Below are positions 27,390 to 37,300 of a DNA stretch of 58,268 nt, piece after piece. Source of the stretch: Patescibacteria group bacterium (lineage in GTDB: Bacteria > Patescibacteriota > WWE3 > UBA101185 > UBA10185). The stretch is from NCBI GenBank assembly GCA_016926555.1, contig JAFGOI010000002.1:1-58268 (forward strand), given 5' to 3'. Position 1 is the stretch's first letter, and every line of letters begins with the position of its first letter. The position numbers and the translations under genes are program-made. The notes beneath the pieces are model-generated. The model was not told where the DNA came from, did no database searches, and saw only the letters and a list, made by a program, of their open reading frames with translations.

Positions 27390-28097
27390 ATGGAAATGAA
27401 AACTAAAATAATTGCTACAATAGGTCCTGCAACTTTGAACTTTGATACATTTCAAAAACTTGTAGATGAGGGTATTGATTTTATAAGAATAAATTGCTCG
27501 TATGGTGATAAAAATCAATATAACACTATCCTAAAAAACTTGGACGATGCTAGAAAAACAAAGGATATCTCAGTTTTACTTGATATTAAGAAGTTAGAAC
27601 ATTTGCAATACGCTAAAGATAATAATTTAAAATATATTGCTCTATCGTTTGCTGAATATGAGGAACAAATTACCCGGGTTAGAAATATACTCGAGGACGC
27701 TATTGTTATATCAAAGATTGAATCTAATATAGGAGTCGAGAATTTTAACTCAATTTTGGAAAAATCTGACGGAATAATGGTAGCAAGGGGAGATTTAGGA
27801 GAAGCAGTTAGTTTAGAAAAGGTACCACCACTTCAGAAAGATTTCACCATTAAAACTCTCAGACAAAATAAATTTTTAGTAACAGCCACTGAGATGCTTC
27901 TTTCAATGATAAACAATCCCACACCTACTCGAGCTGAGGTTTCAGACGTTGCAAATGCTGTTTTTGATTTTTCATCAGCGGTGATGCTTTCTGAAGAAAC
28001 AACTATAGGGAAATATCCGGTAGAGTCGGTCAGCTATATGAGAAAAATTATTGGGGAGGCTGAAGAATGGAACGAAAGTAATAAGAAGAAACCTTAG
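27390..28097 (+). CDS. Half-size pyruvate-kinase-like protein
   Basis: 235 residues from the pyruvate kinase TIM barrel only: KIIATIGPATLN, RINCSYGD, VISKIESNIGVENF (Lys-Glu of the active site), DGIMVARGDLG, VTATEMLLSM and PTRAEVSDVANAVFD with VMLSEETTIGKYPVE. The lid (B) domain is absent, with LLDIKKLEHLQY where KGPEIR would begin, and so is the C-terminal regulatory domain; full enzymes have about 470 residues. It directly abuts the P-type ATPase gene. It may bind phosphoenolpyruvate or ADP/ATP without full catalysis, perhaps supplying or sensing ATP for the pump. That role is inference. Confidence 0.75.
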   Translation: MEMKTKIIATIGPATLNFDTFQKLVDEGIDFIRINCSYGDKNQYNTILKNLDDARKTKDISVLLDIKKLEHLQYAKDNNLKYIALSFAEYEEQITRVRNILEDAIVISKIESNIGVENFNSILEKSDGIMVARGDLGEAVSLEKVPPLQKDFTIKTLRQNKFLVTATEMLLSMINNPTPTRAEVSDVANAVFDFSSAVMLSEETTIGKYPVESVSYMRKIIGEAEEWNESNKKKP

Positions 28098-28107
28098 CTA
28101 TGATTAG

Positions 28108-28134
28108 CCGGCAGTGTGCTACTGGCCTTTTTAT
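28108..28134 (+). terminator. Terminator after the ATPase/pyruvate-kinase-like pair
   Basis: Inverted segment around GGCAGT / ACTGGCC with loop GTGCT, followed by TTTTTAT. It lies 11 bases past the stop codon. Confidence 0.6.
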
Positions 28135-28209
28135 ACCGTCTCATTTACACTTCTTGGAAGTATACTGTAAAGATTAGAAAAGAGGTTTTTAATAAAAACT
28201 TCTCCATAA

Positions 28210-28227
28210 AAGCGATGAGGCTCGCTT
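28210..28227 (+). promoter_or_regulatory. Hairpin holding the ribosome-binding site in its loop
   Basis: AAGCGA (28210-28215) and TCGCTT (28222-28227) pair perfectly around loop TGAGGC, which contains the GAGG. The ATG follows one base later. Just upstream GAGGTTTTT and AAAAACTTC form another stem. Confidence 0.45.
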
Positions 28228-28228
28228 A

Positions 28229-28438
28229 ATGCCCTTTTTAGGACTGATGGCTTCTACATACTTAGAAGCTATGAAATTCAACAAGAAATCAATAATAGAA
28301 TACATTACAAACAGACACCAAAAGGATGGTGGGTTTCATTTTGCTAACATAGAACCATCGGGCGGTGCAGATACATATTATGCTGTATCCATTTTAAAAG
28401 TGTTAGAAGAGGTAACTGATAGAACCTTGTTTTATTAA
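28229..28438 (+). CDS. Short prenyltransferase/terpene-cyclase-repeat-like protein or fragment
   Basis: 69 residues with KDGGFHFA and GGADTYYAVSILKVL, resembling one repeat of the alpha-alpha barrel found in prenyltransferase beta subunits and squalene cyclases (usually several repeats in 300 or more residues). It is thus either a remnant of a longer gene or a tiny single-repeat protein. The GAGG before the ATG sits in the loop of a perfect hairpin (28210-28227). It is followed at one base by a small membrane-protein gene. Confidence 0.5.
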   Translation: MPFLGLMASTYLEAMKFNKKSIIEYITNRHQKDGGFHFANIEPSGGADTYYAVSILKVLEEVTDRTLFY

Positions 28439-28439
28439 C

Positions 28440-28658
28440 ATGACCATATTTACAACAGTCTTACTTATAGGTTTGCTCTTCAGTCCCATTGCCGGATTAA
28501 TGGCATTTTTAATTACATACGAAGAGTATAAACACCACTATTCCAGTAAGGAAATACCTTTAAAAGAGGGGGTATCTGCGGGATTATTTACTTTTTTTAT
28601 ATTTTTGTCGTTATCAGCAGTAGTCGGTTTGGTATTTAGTTATACTATCAACACCTAA
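28440..28658 (+). CDS. Small two-helix membrane protein
   Basis: 72 residues with two hydrophobic helices (about 5-26 and 47-69) and a charged loop between (EEYKHHYSSKEIPLKEG). No family is recognised. It begins directly after the preceding short gene and is probably co-translated. It ends about 70 bases before tRNA-Thr. Confidence 0.5.
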   Translation: MTIFTTVLLIGLLFSPIAGLMAFLITYEEYKHHYSSKEIPLKEGVSAGLFTFFIFLSLSAVVGLVFSYTINT

Positions 28659-28729
28659 CGCAATTTTTGGCTGATAAAAGTTCCAACTAGATCCCAACTG
28701 CTCAAGCATGCTAAAATCATGATTGGCGT

Positions 28730-28804
28730 GCCAGCGTAGCTCAGTGGCAGAGCAATCCCCTTGTAAGGGATAGGTCGTGAGTTCAAATCTCACCGCTGGC
28801 TCCA
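28730..28804 (+). tRNA. tRNA-Thr (anticodon TGT)
   Basis: Cloverleaf with acceptor GCCAGCG / CGCTGGC, D-arm TAGCTCAGTGGCAGAGCA, anticodon loop CTTGTAA (anticodon 28762-28764), T-loop GTTCAAATC and encoded CCA. A TGCTAAAAT box at 28709-28717 is its likely -10, giving a leader of about 6 bases. Confidence 0.95.
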
Positions 28805-28864
28805 AGAGAAACTGCCTAGATTAAGTTTCGAAATTAGGTAAAATACTATTACTTGAGAATTTGT

Positions 28865-28950
28865 GCCGGGATACCAAAGTGGCCAAATGGAGCGGTCTGT
28901 AAAACCGTTGGTTTATACCTTCGTAGGTTCGAATCCTACTCCCGGCACCA
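28865..28950 (+). tRNA. tRNA-Tyr (anticodon GTA)
   Basis: Acceptor GCCGGGA / TCCCGGC, anticodon loop CTGTAAA (anticodon 28899-28901), a long variable arm as expected for bacterial tRNA-Tyr, T-loop GTTCGAATC and encoded CCA. GGTAAAATA about 25 bases upstream may be a -10. Confidence 0.95.
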
Positions 28951-29111
28951 GGGAGAGTTATATTTCCAAACTGACAAATGGGCTAACTGGTGTGTTCTCA
29001 CCTTTTATTACCCGACCCTCTCTTGCAAATAGAAAATAATGGAACAAGCAAAACATCAATGATAGAATTTGGTACGTCGACAGTATTAGCTATGAAATAC
29101 GATGATACTGC

Positions 29112-29188
29112 GCCCGCTTAGCTCAGCTGGTTAGAGCGCATCCATGGTAAGGATGAGGCCGGCGGTTCGAATCCGCCAGCGGGCTCCA
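29112..29188 (+). tRNA. tRNA-Thr (anticodon GGT)
   Basis: Acceptor GCCCGCT / AGCGGGC, D-arm TAGCTCAGCTGGTTAGAGC, anticodon loop ATGGTAA (anticodon 29146-29148), T-loop GTTCGAATC and encoded CCA. With the TGT species it reads all Thr codons except ACG, or ACG by wobble. Confidence 0.95.
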
Positions 29189-29240
29189 TAGAAACTCCTT
29201 AAAAAACTACACCTAAAATGAGTCTCCAAAACTAATGATA

Positions 29241-29249
29241 TGGTAAAAT
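29241..29249 (+). promoter_or_regulatory. Extended -10 of the leaderless HNH gene
   Basis: TGGTAAAAT followed by 6 bases and ATG at 29256; no ribosome-binding site. Confidence 0.65.
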
Positions 29250-29255
29250 ACCATA

Positions 29256-29624
29256 ATGCCAACAAATACATGGAGACATGAAAATAAGGATAAATTACAG
29301 AGTTATAGAAGAAAGTGGTACCAAAAAAACAGAAAACACGCGATAAATAAATCGAAGGAAAGAAAAAGGAATATAAGAAAATGGCTAGTAGGTTACAAAT
29401 CTCATATTAACTGTTGTGTCTGTGGGGAAACTCATCCAAGTTGCCTAGAATTCCACCACAAAGACCCTTCTAAAAAGGATCTCAACATTTCTGCAGTAAT
29501 AAATCAAGGGTGGAGTATTAGAAGAATCACTACCGAGATAAATAAATGTAGTGTATATTGTGCTAATTGCCACCGTAAACTACACTATAAAGAAACGAAG
29601 GGGCGTGGTGTAATGGTAACATAA
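29256..29624 (+). CDS. HNH endonuclease-like protein within a tRNA cluster
   Basis: 122 residues. A very basic N-terminal half (about 1-50) is followed by a zinc-bound HNH fold: CCVCGETHPSCLEFHHKDP (about 50-68) and CANCHRKLHY near the end. The two CxxC pairs bind structural zinc, and the His-His pair in EFHHKDP is the active site. It is the size of free-standing homing endonucleases. It sits between tRNA-Thr and tRNA-Trp, and its last 26 bases run into the 5' end of tRNA-Trp, so the tRNA lies partly inside its frame. A mobile nuclease that uses the tRNA cluster as a landing site is a reasonable reading. Confidence 0.8.
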   Translation: MPTNTWRHENKDKLQSYRRKWYQKNRKHAINKSKERKRNIRKWLVGYKSHINCCVCGETHPSCLEFHHKDPSKKDLNISAVINQGWSIRRITTEINKCSVYCANCHRKLHYKETKGRGVMVT

Positions 29625-29672
29625 CTCTCTCCAAAAGAGTCGCTGGGGGTTCGATTCCCTCCGCCCCTGCCA
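29599..29672 (+). tRNA. tRNA-Trp (anticodon CCA)
   Basis: Acceptor AGGGGCG / CGCCCCT, anticodon stem ACTCT / AGAGT with loop CTCCAAA (anticodon 29631-29633), T-loop GTTCGATTC and encoded CCA. Its 5' end overlaps the 3' end of the HNH gene by 26 bases. Confidence 0.93.
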
Positions 29673-29717
29673 AGACAAGTTATGACATGAGGGCGGGTTT
29701 TTGGGATAAGAAAAGTG

Positions 29718-30269
29718 TTATTTTTTACTTTTGTTCCAGTCCTCCTTATACTTAAGAAATATCTTTTTCATATCATCGAAACTCGTTAGTCCCATCTCGT
29801 AGGGATCCAATCCGACTGCATATATTTCGAAAAAGTCGTACACACTATTATTAACACGTATATTCTTCATATCAGGATCAACAACGTACCACCTGTTGTT
29901 CAAATATACTTCTGCAAACGCATGACCTCGGATCATACTTGCTTGTGGATCTTCTAACCACCGTTTACTCAAGGTTTCCACATATTTGGTAGGTACTCCT
30001 TTCGCCCGGGACAACGTTACAAAAACAAGAGCTGTATCTGTACAACCTGTTGAAAATTTATCAGTTATTATTTGAGAAGCCGTCCTTTTATTAAAAAGTT
30101 CAATAAATCCTTTTGTTCTATCAAAAGGTAGATTTTTATCTAGGTAATCTAAAATACCTATCAGGTACTCAAATTTATCACCTTTTATACCATCCACAAC
30201 TCCCTGAACTATAGAATCTATTTTTGTTAAATGGCCTTCATTTAGAAATTGTTTAATATCATTTTTCAT
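29718..30269 (-). CDS. Transglutaminase-like cysteine protease fold protein
   Basis: A 183-residue cytosolic protein with the transglutaminase-core triad: Cys76 in STGCTDTALVF, His116 in RGHAFAEVYLNN and Asp131 in WYVVDPD. The spacing fits the family. No signal peptide or membrane helix is present. Members act as proteases or peptide transferases; the substrate here is unknown. It stands alone, convergent with tRNA-Trp, and has TGTTATATT 7 bases before the ATG, consistent with a leaderless start. Confidence 0.8.
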   Translation of the reverse strand: MKNDIKQFLNEGHLTKIDSIVQGVVDGIKGDKFEYLIGILDYLDKNLPFDRTKGFIELFNKRTASQIITDKFSTGCTDTALVFVTLSRAKGVPTKYVETLSKRWLEDPQASMIRGHAFAEVYLNNRWYVVDPDMKNIRVNNSVYDFFEIYAVGLDPYEMGLTSFDDMKKIFLKYKEDWNKSKK

Positions 30270-30453
30270 ATGATTAAATATAACATGGAGTTTATAATAA
30301 CAAGTTTAAGCTTCATTTCTCGGTATGGATTATATCGTATTTTTAACTCGAAAATAGACTAGGAACAACCACATCAGTATGCATATAGTAGTTACTCACA
30401 TATTCAACTACTGCCTGCCATAAAAATAATATTTAAACACTTGAGAGGAAACA

Positions 30454-30482
30454 TTGACAAATGTTTAAACCTGATATATGAT
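30454..30482 (+). promoter_or_regulatory. Consensus-like promoter of the AbrB/PIN module
   Basis: TTGACA (30454-30459), 17 bases, TATGAT (30477-30482), then 6 bases to ATG at 30489. This is the clearest -35/-10 pair among the leaderless starts and decides the start codon of the antitoxin. Confidence 0.75.
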
Positions 30483-30488
30483 CTCGAC

Positions 30489-30752
30489 ATGATTCAAAAA
30501 GCATTCAAAATTGGCAATAGCACAGCCGTAACGATACCAAAAAAAACAAACATAAAACCAGGAACTAAGTTAAAAGTCTCCAAAGTCACAAAAAAACAGC
30601 TCGTGTACGATATCCTCGAAGAAAACACCACCGAGATTGAAAACTACATCAGGGACGTCAGTGGCGGGTTTGATCTAAGTGACAAAATCAATCAAGAGGA
30701 CCTAATGAAGCAAATTACGTACCTAGAAAAACATCCATATGAGAAACTGTAG
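30489..30752 (+). CDS. AbrB/MazE-type antitoxin
   Basis: 87 residues from the ATG set by the promoter; an upstream in-frame start at 30441 would lie before the -35 box and is rejected. The N-terminus (MIQKAFKIGNSTAVTIPK, then PGTKLKVSKV) is a SpoVT-AbrB swapped-hairpin DNA-binding domain. The C-terminal tail (about 50-87) would bind and block the toxin. It overlaps the PIN gene by 14 bases. Antitoxins of this kind usually repress their own promoter. Confidence 0.8.
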   Translation: MIQKAFKIGNSTAVTIPKKTNIKPGTKLKVSKVTKKQLVYDILEENTTEIENYIRDVSGGFDLSDKINQEDLMKQITYLEKHPYEKL

Positions 30753-31167
30753 AATTTTCTTGGATACAAACTTTCTTATTGCGTCCCAACTAAAAAAACA
30801 TATTTTCCACGAAAAAGCTAAAAACGTATTAGAACAAATGTATTTAGAAAACAGCCACCCGGTAACACACAGTATAGTCTTTGACGAATTCTGGTATGTG
30901 CTAAAAGGAATAGAAAACAGTAAATCAAGTGTATATAAAAAAATGAAGCTAGTGACAGAAAAAGTATTCATGTTTAAGAATTTTTGCCTCTTACAAACAA
31001 GTCTCAATCAAACTGAACTTATAGATACACTAGATCTAGCTGAAAAGTACAAGTTACGCCCAAGAGATGCCATAATAGCGGAGATTATGAAAAAGGAGGA
31101 CATACATCGTATAGCCAGTTTCGATAGTGACTTTAAAAAAATCCCAGCTTTAAAAGTCATCCACTAA
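30739..31167 (+). CDS. PIN-domain toxin (VapC-like)
   Basis: 142 residues with the PIN acidic set: Asp9 in FLDTNFLI, Glu in FDEFWYVL, Asp in LRPRDAIIAEIM and Asp in ASFDSDF. PIN toxins are Mg-dependent ribonucleases, often cutting tRNA or rRNA. The 14-base overlap with the AbrB-type gene makes a standard toxin-antitoxin pair. It lies about 1 kb from a tRNA cluster. Confidence 0.8.
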   Translation: MRNCRIFLDTNFLIASQLKKHIFHEKAKNVLEQMYLENSHPVTHSIVFDEFWYVLKGIENSKSSVYKKMKLVTEKVFMFKNFCLLQTSLNQTELIDTLDLAEKYKLRPRDAIIAEIMKKEDIHRIASFDSDFKKIPALKVIH

Positions 31168-31168
31168 T

Positions 31169-31327
31169 CCTATTCAACTTCCTAAAAATTCACCCGAGTA
31201 TGCATCATTGGGTCTTAACCTATTAAGTGATAAAGAAGAAAATGAACTTAAAGAAGCTATGACATACTGGGATGATAACAGCACCTTAACAAACTCTACA
31301 ATAAATTATTATGAAAATAGACTTTAA
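31169..31327 (+). pseudogene. Possible C-terminal remnant of a protein gene
   Basis: The frame from just after the PIN stop is open for 52 codons without an early start codon and ends TTAA directly against the stop of the minus-strand A2M gene. The peptide (QLPKNSPEYASLGLNLL, SDKEENELKEAMTYWDD) looks like protein rather than random AT-rich translation. It may be the tail of a lost gene; no family is recognised. Confidence 0.3.
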
Positions 31328-34300
31328 TCACTCAACAACTTCAATCAAACCCCCACTAGTATTAGCTCGAATATCCGGAGAATATCTTTCATAAACCTGC
31401 GCCGGTCTAAGCTTATATGTACCGGGCACAGTCGCTCTTACAACATAAGTGTATTCATATAAACCTTTGTTAATATAGTTTATATACATCTCGGTTTTAC
31501 TATCCTCCATCTGAAGATTCGAGATCCACAAATGGTTCGCATCAGAAGTCTGTTCTGATACCTGTGCCATTCGTACATCATTCAAACTTGACTCATTTTT
31601 AAGTGTTCCATTTACTGATTCCATACCTCCAGGCAAGAAATCCTCAAGGAGCAAATTCCTTCTTAAATTAGGAGATGCTAACGTAAGTCTGACAATATAT
31701 GTCTCACCTACTTTAAATTGCTTTCCATCCAGAACATTACCGTCAAAATCTAAGAATTCTCTTTCCAATGCAATCTCATTGGATTTAGGTTCAACATTTT
31801 CAAACGGCATAAGTGTCTTTAATACAAAATTGTAGTAACTATCCCCGCCTTTGACCAACTTAAACTGCAGTTTGTTGCTGCCTTCGGCTAACTCACTTAC
31901 TGGAATAAAATGCTCGAATTTAGAATTTACATCTTCCTTTTTTACTTCTCCTTCCGCAACTACATTATCATTAACTAATAACTCAACTTTTGTATCTCGA
32001 GATTTGATACCCTTCTCTAGCACATTTTCATACAATGACACTGACATCAATCTTCGAACAAAGTTTGTGTAATATGAGTTTGGAGTTTTCTGAGTTATGT
32101 GTCCTACAGCCAAAGATGCTAAAGGACTTTTCGGATCAAGCTTATTTATTGCCCTTAAAACGGCTGATGTAACCGCAACATCGTGCTGTACAAACCAGTA
32201 GCCGTCTGGGCTATTCCAAAATACTCTCTGACTGCCTAAATCGGCTTTTTCACCTAGTTCGGCCAACAACTGTGATTGAAATTTGCCCCATTTTGACTTA
32301 TTTTCCCACATAGCTAATATAAGGTACGCTTTACTATAATCGGAGAGGCTGTGTCTCATGGAATACATGCTCTGTAGTCTTCCGGTCTGATCTGAACCGC
32401 TCATTTCCAGTACATACAATATATAAGACAATTCATCCGTTCTTATTGAGGTTTGAGAATTTATCGCGTTTTGGACATAGTTCACACCTTGATTAACAAC
32501 ATCCAGATCAACCGCAAATCCGGCCCTTTCAGCTTCTAAAAGAGCCTCCAAAGCAATTGTAGTGTTATACACATCACTTCCATCACTATCTTTCCAATAA
32601 CCCCATCCACCATCCATAAGTTGCAGATTAACAAGATTTCTAATATCAGATTCTACTACAGATTTAGAATATGTATCCTCTTGGTCAAACTGCTTCAGCT
32701 GATACTTATACTTATAAACTAACGCCATCATCCTGCTTGATACATTTTCTGTCATTTGATTATTGGTTTTAGCAGTTAGCTGATTTACACTATCATCCGC
32801 TACTCCAATAAACGTTCCGTAGAGCTCGGCATTTAAGCCCCCATAATTTTTATTAACACTTGGGTCTACATACATCTCCTCGACCATTTCGTAATTCACT
32901 ACATTTGAAACACTATCAACTATTTCCAAACCATAAGGTAATATCGGGATCTGTTTTTTGACTGCATCAACAGGCACCCCGTTGTTTGCTAACTTAAATA
33001 GAAATTCCGCTGTTCCCTCATCTTCGGCTTGGACCTTAAATTCTAACTTCTCCTGGCTCCCCGCTCTTACGTTGACATTCTGCGACACTTCTCCGGATAG
33101 AAGTTTTAAACCATTCACTTCTAACGCAACTTGAACTGACTTATTCTCTTTGGTGTTGTTATGAACAACTACCGCCATATCAAATTCGTCCTCTACTCGC
33201 GCAAAACGCGGGTTCGCGGGTGAACCGAACAGATCCATAGAGGATCCAAATGTCGAGTACCCTTGACCAAACTTTTCACCTGAAGCATCCTGAGCCACGG
33301 CAAAAAGATTCCACCTTGTTGTTGAATCCGGAAGCGTGAACTGCACCTCCGCCATTCCAGAAGAATCAGTTTTTACGGATGCAACCCATAACACCGTCTC
33401 CGAAAAATCCTCTCTTGTCAAATCAATATATTCCCCACCGGCGCCTCCCTTACTGCCAGAGCCACCTTTTGCACCTATTTCAGTATTTGCGTTTACCCTA
33501 TCCAATGACTCTGTCAAACTATGAAGAGTTCTCACCCCCAGATACCTCTGTGTATAAAACTGGGAAAACGCGTCCTCACGTTTAATAGGGCTCATTGTCA
33601 CTAGTGCATCATCAACTAGACCAACCGTAACACTCGCGTTTGAAACCAGATTGCCGTTTTTATCCTTCACAAATATCTTCGCTGTACCTACATCTTTCGG
33701 ATTATATTTATCTTCTGTGGTACTAACATTAACTTCTAGTTTTCTTTCAGAAATATCCACATTCAATTTTGCTAACCCCATTCTGAACTCCGCCGGCTCG
33801 TAGACACTTTTCCCGGGCTCAAAGAACAACGCAGACACGTAAACATTCGGCGCGTATTCATCTTTGATATCCAATTTCAGTACTTCGCTGCTGTGATCCT
33901 GTTTGAATACTTTATAGTCGATAATCCCCTCAGCCTCTGTTGTCAAAAGGCCCACTGTATCTTCCAATGTAGAAGTGGCCACGATTGTCGCAGTATCGCC
34001 CACTGAATATTCTTCCTTGTCCGTATGAAGCTCTACCCGATCATGATTTTCTCTCCTCCAGTAACCGGAAGAGCTACTTGACCCAACATACAATTGTGTA
34101 TCCGCTGTTGAAATATTCCCTCTACGGTCCTTGCTTTTTACAACTATAATATGCAAACCTCCCTCCCTTGGAGTAAATTCAAAGTCAGCATGTCCTTCAC
34201 CATCTGTTTCCACTTTTCCGGAATCTACTAATATATCTTCAAAAGAGACTTTATAGTAGTATTCTCCATCGCTCTCTTTATTTTTCACTCTATAATATTT

Positions 34301-37300
34301 TCTTTTATAGACTTCATATTCAACATCAACTCCCGGGACTGCTCCGTAATTTGGGTTAAGTGTTTTAACTTCAAACCCAGACTCCTCGTCCATCATGCCA
34401 ATGTATGACTTTGCTTTTATGCCAGTATAGTGCTCAGCCATGTGAACCACATACTCATTACTTCCTGTAAGTTTTCTTCCGCTTTCAGCCTTCACATCTG
34501 TTTCAAATGTATATATTTCGCTAACCCCACTCTGCGTAGAGGTACTTGGACGTACCGTAACCAAACCTTCATTATTTATCACACCACTAGACTCAAGTAC
34601 CTCCTCCTCCTCAAATCCTCGCCAGATGTCGTCATCTTCGTAATATCTCAACGTAGAATAAAAGTTAAAACGGCGATCCTTTTCCCATCTGAATATGTAA
34701 TTTCGTTTATAAAGTCTATAATCCGCTTCTGCGTTAGCAACGGGGGCACCATAAAAGTATCTTGCTAAGGCATTAAGTTGAATAGAATCACCTCGTATGA
34801 CATTATCATCGGGCACTTCCGCGACTATTTCAAACTCGGGAACAACATACTCCTGCACACTAAATATCGCCGAGTAGTATTCTCTACCCTCTAGACTAAC
34901 ACTAACCTTGTAATTTCCAAGTTTAATGTTATCCGGGAGTACAAAGGAACCATCAATTTGCCCATCAACAACGTTTGTGAACTCTTTTGATTGCATACTC
35001 TTTTTCTCGTAATCATATTGACCCATCAGTTGAATAATTACCGGGACGTTTGGATCTACATATGAAAGTGTATGAAGATCATTATTGCGTATAAATGCTT
35101 TATAGTGCACTTCATCTCCCGGCCTATACAGGGTCCTGTCAGTAAAGGAAAAAGCCTTATACTTTACTGGACCATTTATGGAGACTTCATACGAGTAATC
35201 TACATTCTGAAATTCATATGGCTGTATTCCCATGTACCAATCACTAAATAAAACACCGACATCGTCACCTTTTTGAACCAGCACTAGATAGGGATCGTTG
35301 CTGGTAGAGAGATTACTATTGTTATCAAGATACACCCCATCACTATTCGTTTTACCTGTTTGGACAGGGGCATCTTGCCGCAAAATCGGAGTATTTAAAT
35401 CTCTCGGATAAGCTTTTAATTTATAGACTTTAACATCATAATCGCTTTTTACATCCCTACTTTCTAAGCTAGTTGACCAAACCAACAAACTATCATGGGA
35501 AATTTTAGACATCACCGAAACATCACCAACAGCAAACGCAATATTATCGTGTACATTTGTCACAGGTCGTATACCTTCTACTACCGTAACATTAAGAAAG
35601 TAAAAACCTTTCGGGAGATCATAATCCACATCTCTATTAAAGTTGAAGAGTACATCCGTATGAACATTTGTCTCCAAATCGAGACCTAAATCACTACTCG
35701 CAACTTTTGTGTAGCCCAAAGATTCAGCCTGTGTATCATCAATCTTATCCCAGGCATATCTGTCTAAATTGTATAGAGAAATAAACTGTTCGAGATTTAT
35801 TTTATAAAGACTGTACCTTAATTTGGACACATTTACTGCTCTGCCAACAAACCTAGTGTCAATATTTGACGCAAAGGTTGAAAAGTATTTACCCGACGGA
35901 AACAAACTAAATGAGGGGCTATACGGAGCAGTAGTAAATTTAATTCTTATATCTTGACCTATGGACCTGCCAAATTTATCTTTGGTGGAGCCCGGCAAAA
36001 AGAACTCATAATCAATCGATCGGGATAGATACCTATTGTAACTCACCGTCTTTTCACCACTATATACACTTATAAAATAATCACTCTTACTACCTTCACC
36101 TGGATTCACAACAATATTTCTCTCAATTTCTTCTCTGTCCATTGGAGATCTGAACATCAATTCCAAACGCCTGTTTTCATCGACATCGACCTCACCATTT
36201 GTAATCGTAGATGAGATAAAACCGGGAAGATCAGCCGTCCAATAGGACATCGCTATTCCTGCCTCAGCCGTAGCGTTCCCGATAGCACTCGCAAAACCCG
36301 GAGTTAGACTTGCTGAATATTGCGTCAGCGGTTTGAGGGTTACAGCAGGATAAAACTTCACCTTCTGCTTCCAGTTCTCTTCCCATTCATTGTAGTAGTA
36401 TGTTTTATTGTCATCCTCTGTCCTATCTTCGAACACAGCTCGTGTTGGAACTACTGCTCCCGTCGAAGTTTCCTGCAACTCAAACTTATCAATGACATCC
36501 TGGCGATCCACTTGCTGATTAAAGTACACCGTAACGGGTCCCTTTGGATCTTTGTCTAACTGATTACCACTCACATAATAACCAGCTAAACTCTCTCCGG
36601 CTTCCATGGAATAAGCTACAGGAGCATAATTTACAAAGCTGAACTTATATCCCTTTTCTAGAACTCCACCATCCAATGCCTCCAAATCCCGAATCAATTC
36701 CACCTCATATCTTTGTCCCATAAGCAGGTTTCGCGGTTTAACAACATAAGTATTACTACCAACCCACTTTCTCACACCTTCAACTTGTGGCGTGATGGAC
36801 AATATTTCCTCCTCGACTCTCCTAACAGACTTATTAAACATAATCACAATATTTTTAACAGGTTCCGCAATATTCCCCGTTGGCGCGGCAAACGCAACTG
36901 ATGGAGATGACAGGGTTGTAAATTTAAGAGTGAAATCGTTCTTAAGTTTGATCAGGTTTTTCGCTCTCGCTTGTCTTCCTACTTTCACATGGAATGTCAT
37001 ATCCCTCTCGAAATCCTGATCAGGATCAAAGGTCACCGTATTTCCATCCCACGTAAATTTACCGGTAACATTGGGCTCAATTGAGAAGACACTTTCAACG
37101 CTTGAAGTATTCATGGACCGGGAGAAAGAAATACTGATTACTGAATCTAGAGATACTTCGACATCATTTGTCATAGGGGCTGAGAAGACGACTTTGGGAC
37201 GTTCCAAAACTTTATTTATAAAGTTAACAGTTATGTTTTGTACCCAAAAAATTCCAACAACAACTACAATAGATAATAGTATTCTAGGATTCCGCAGAAC

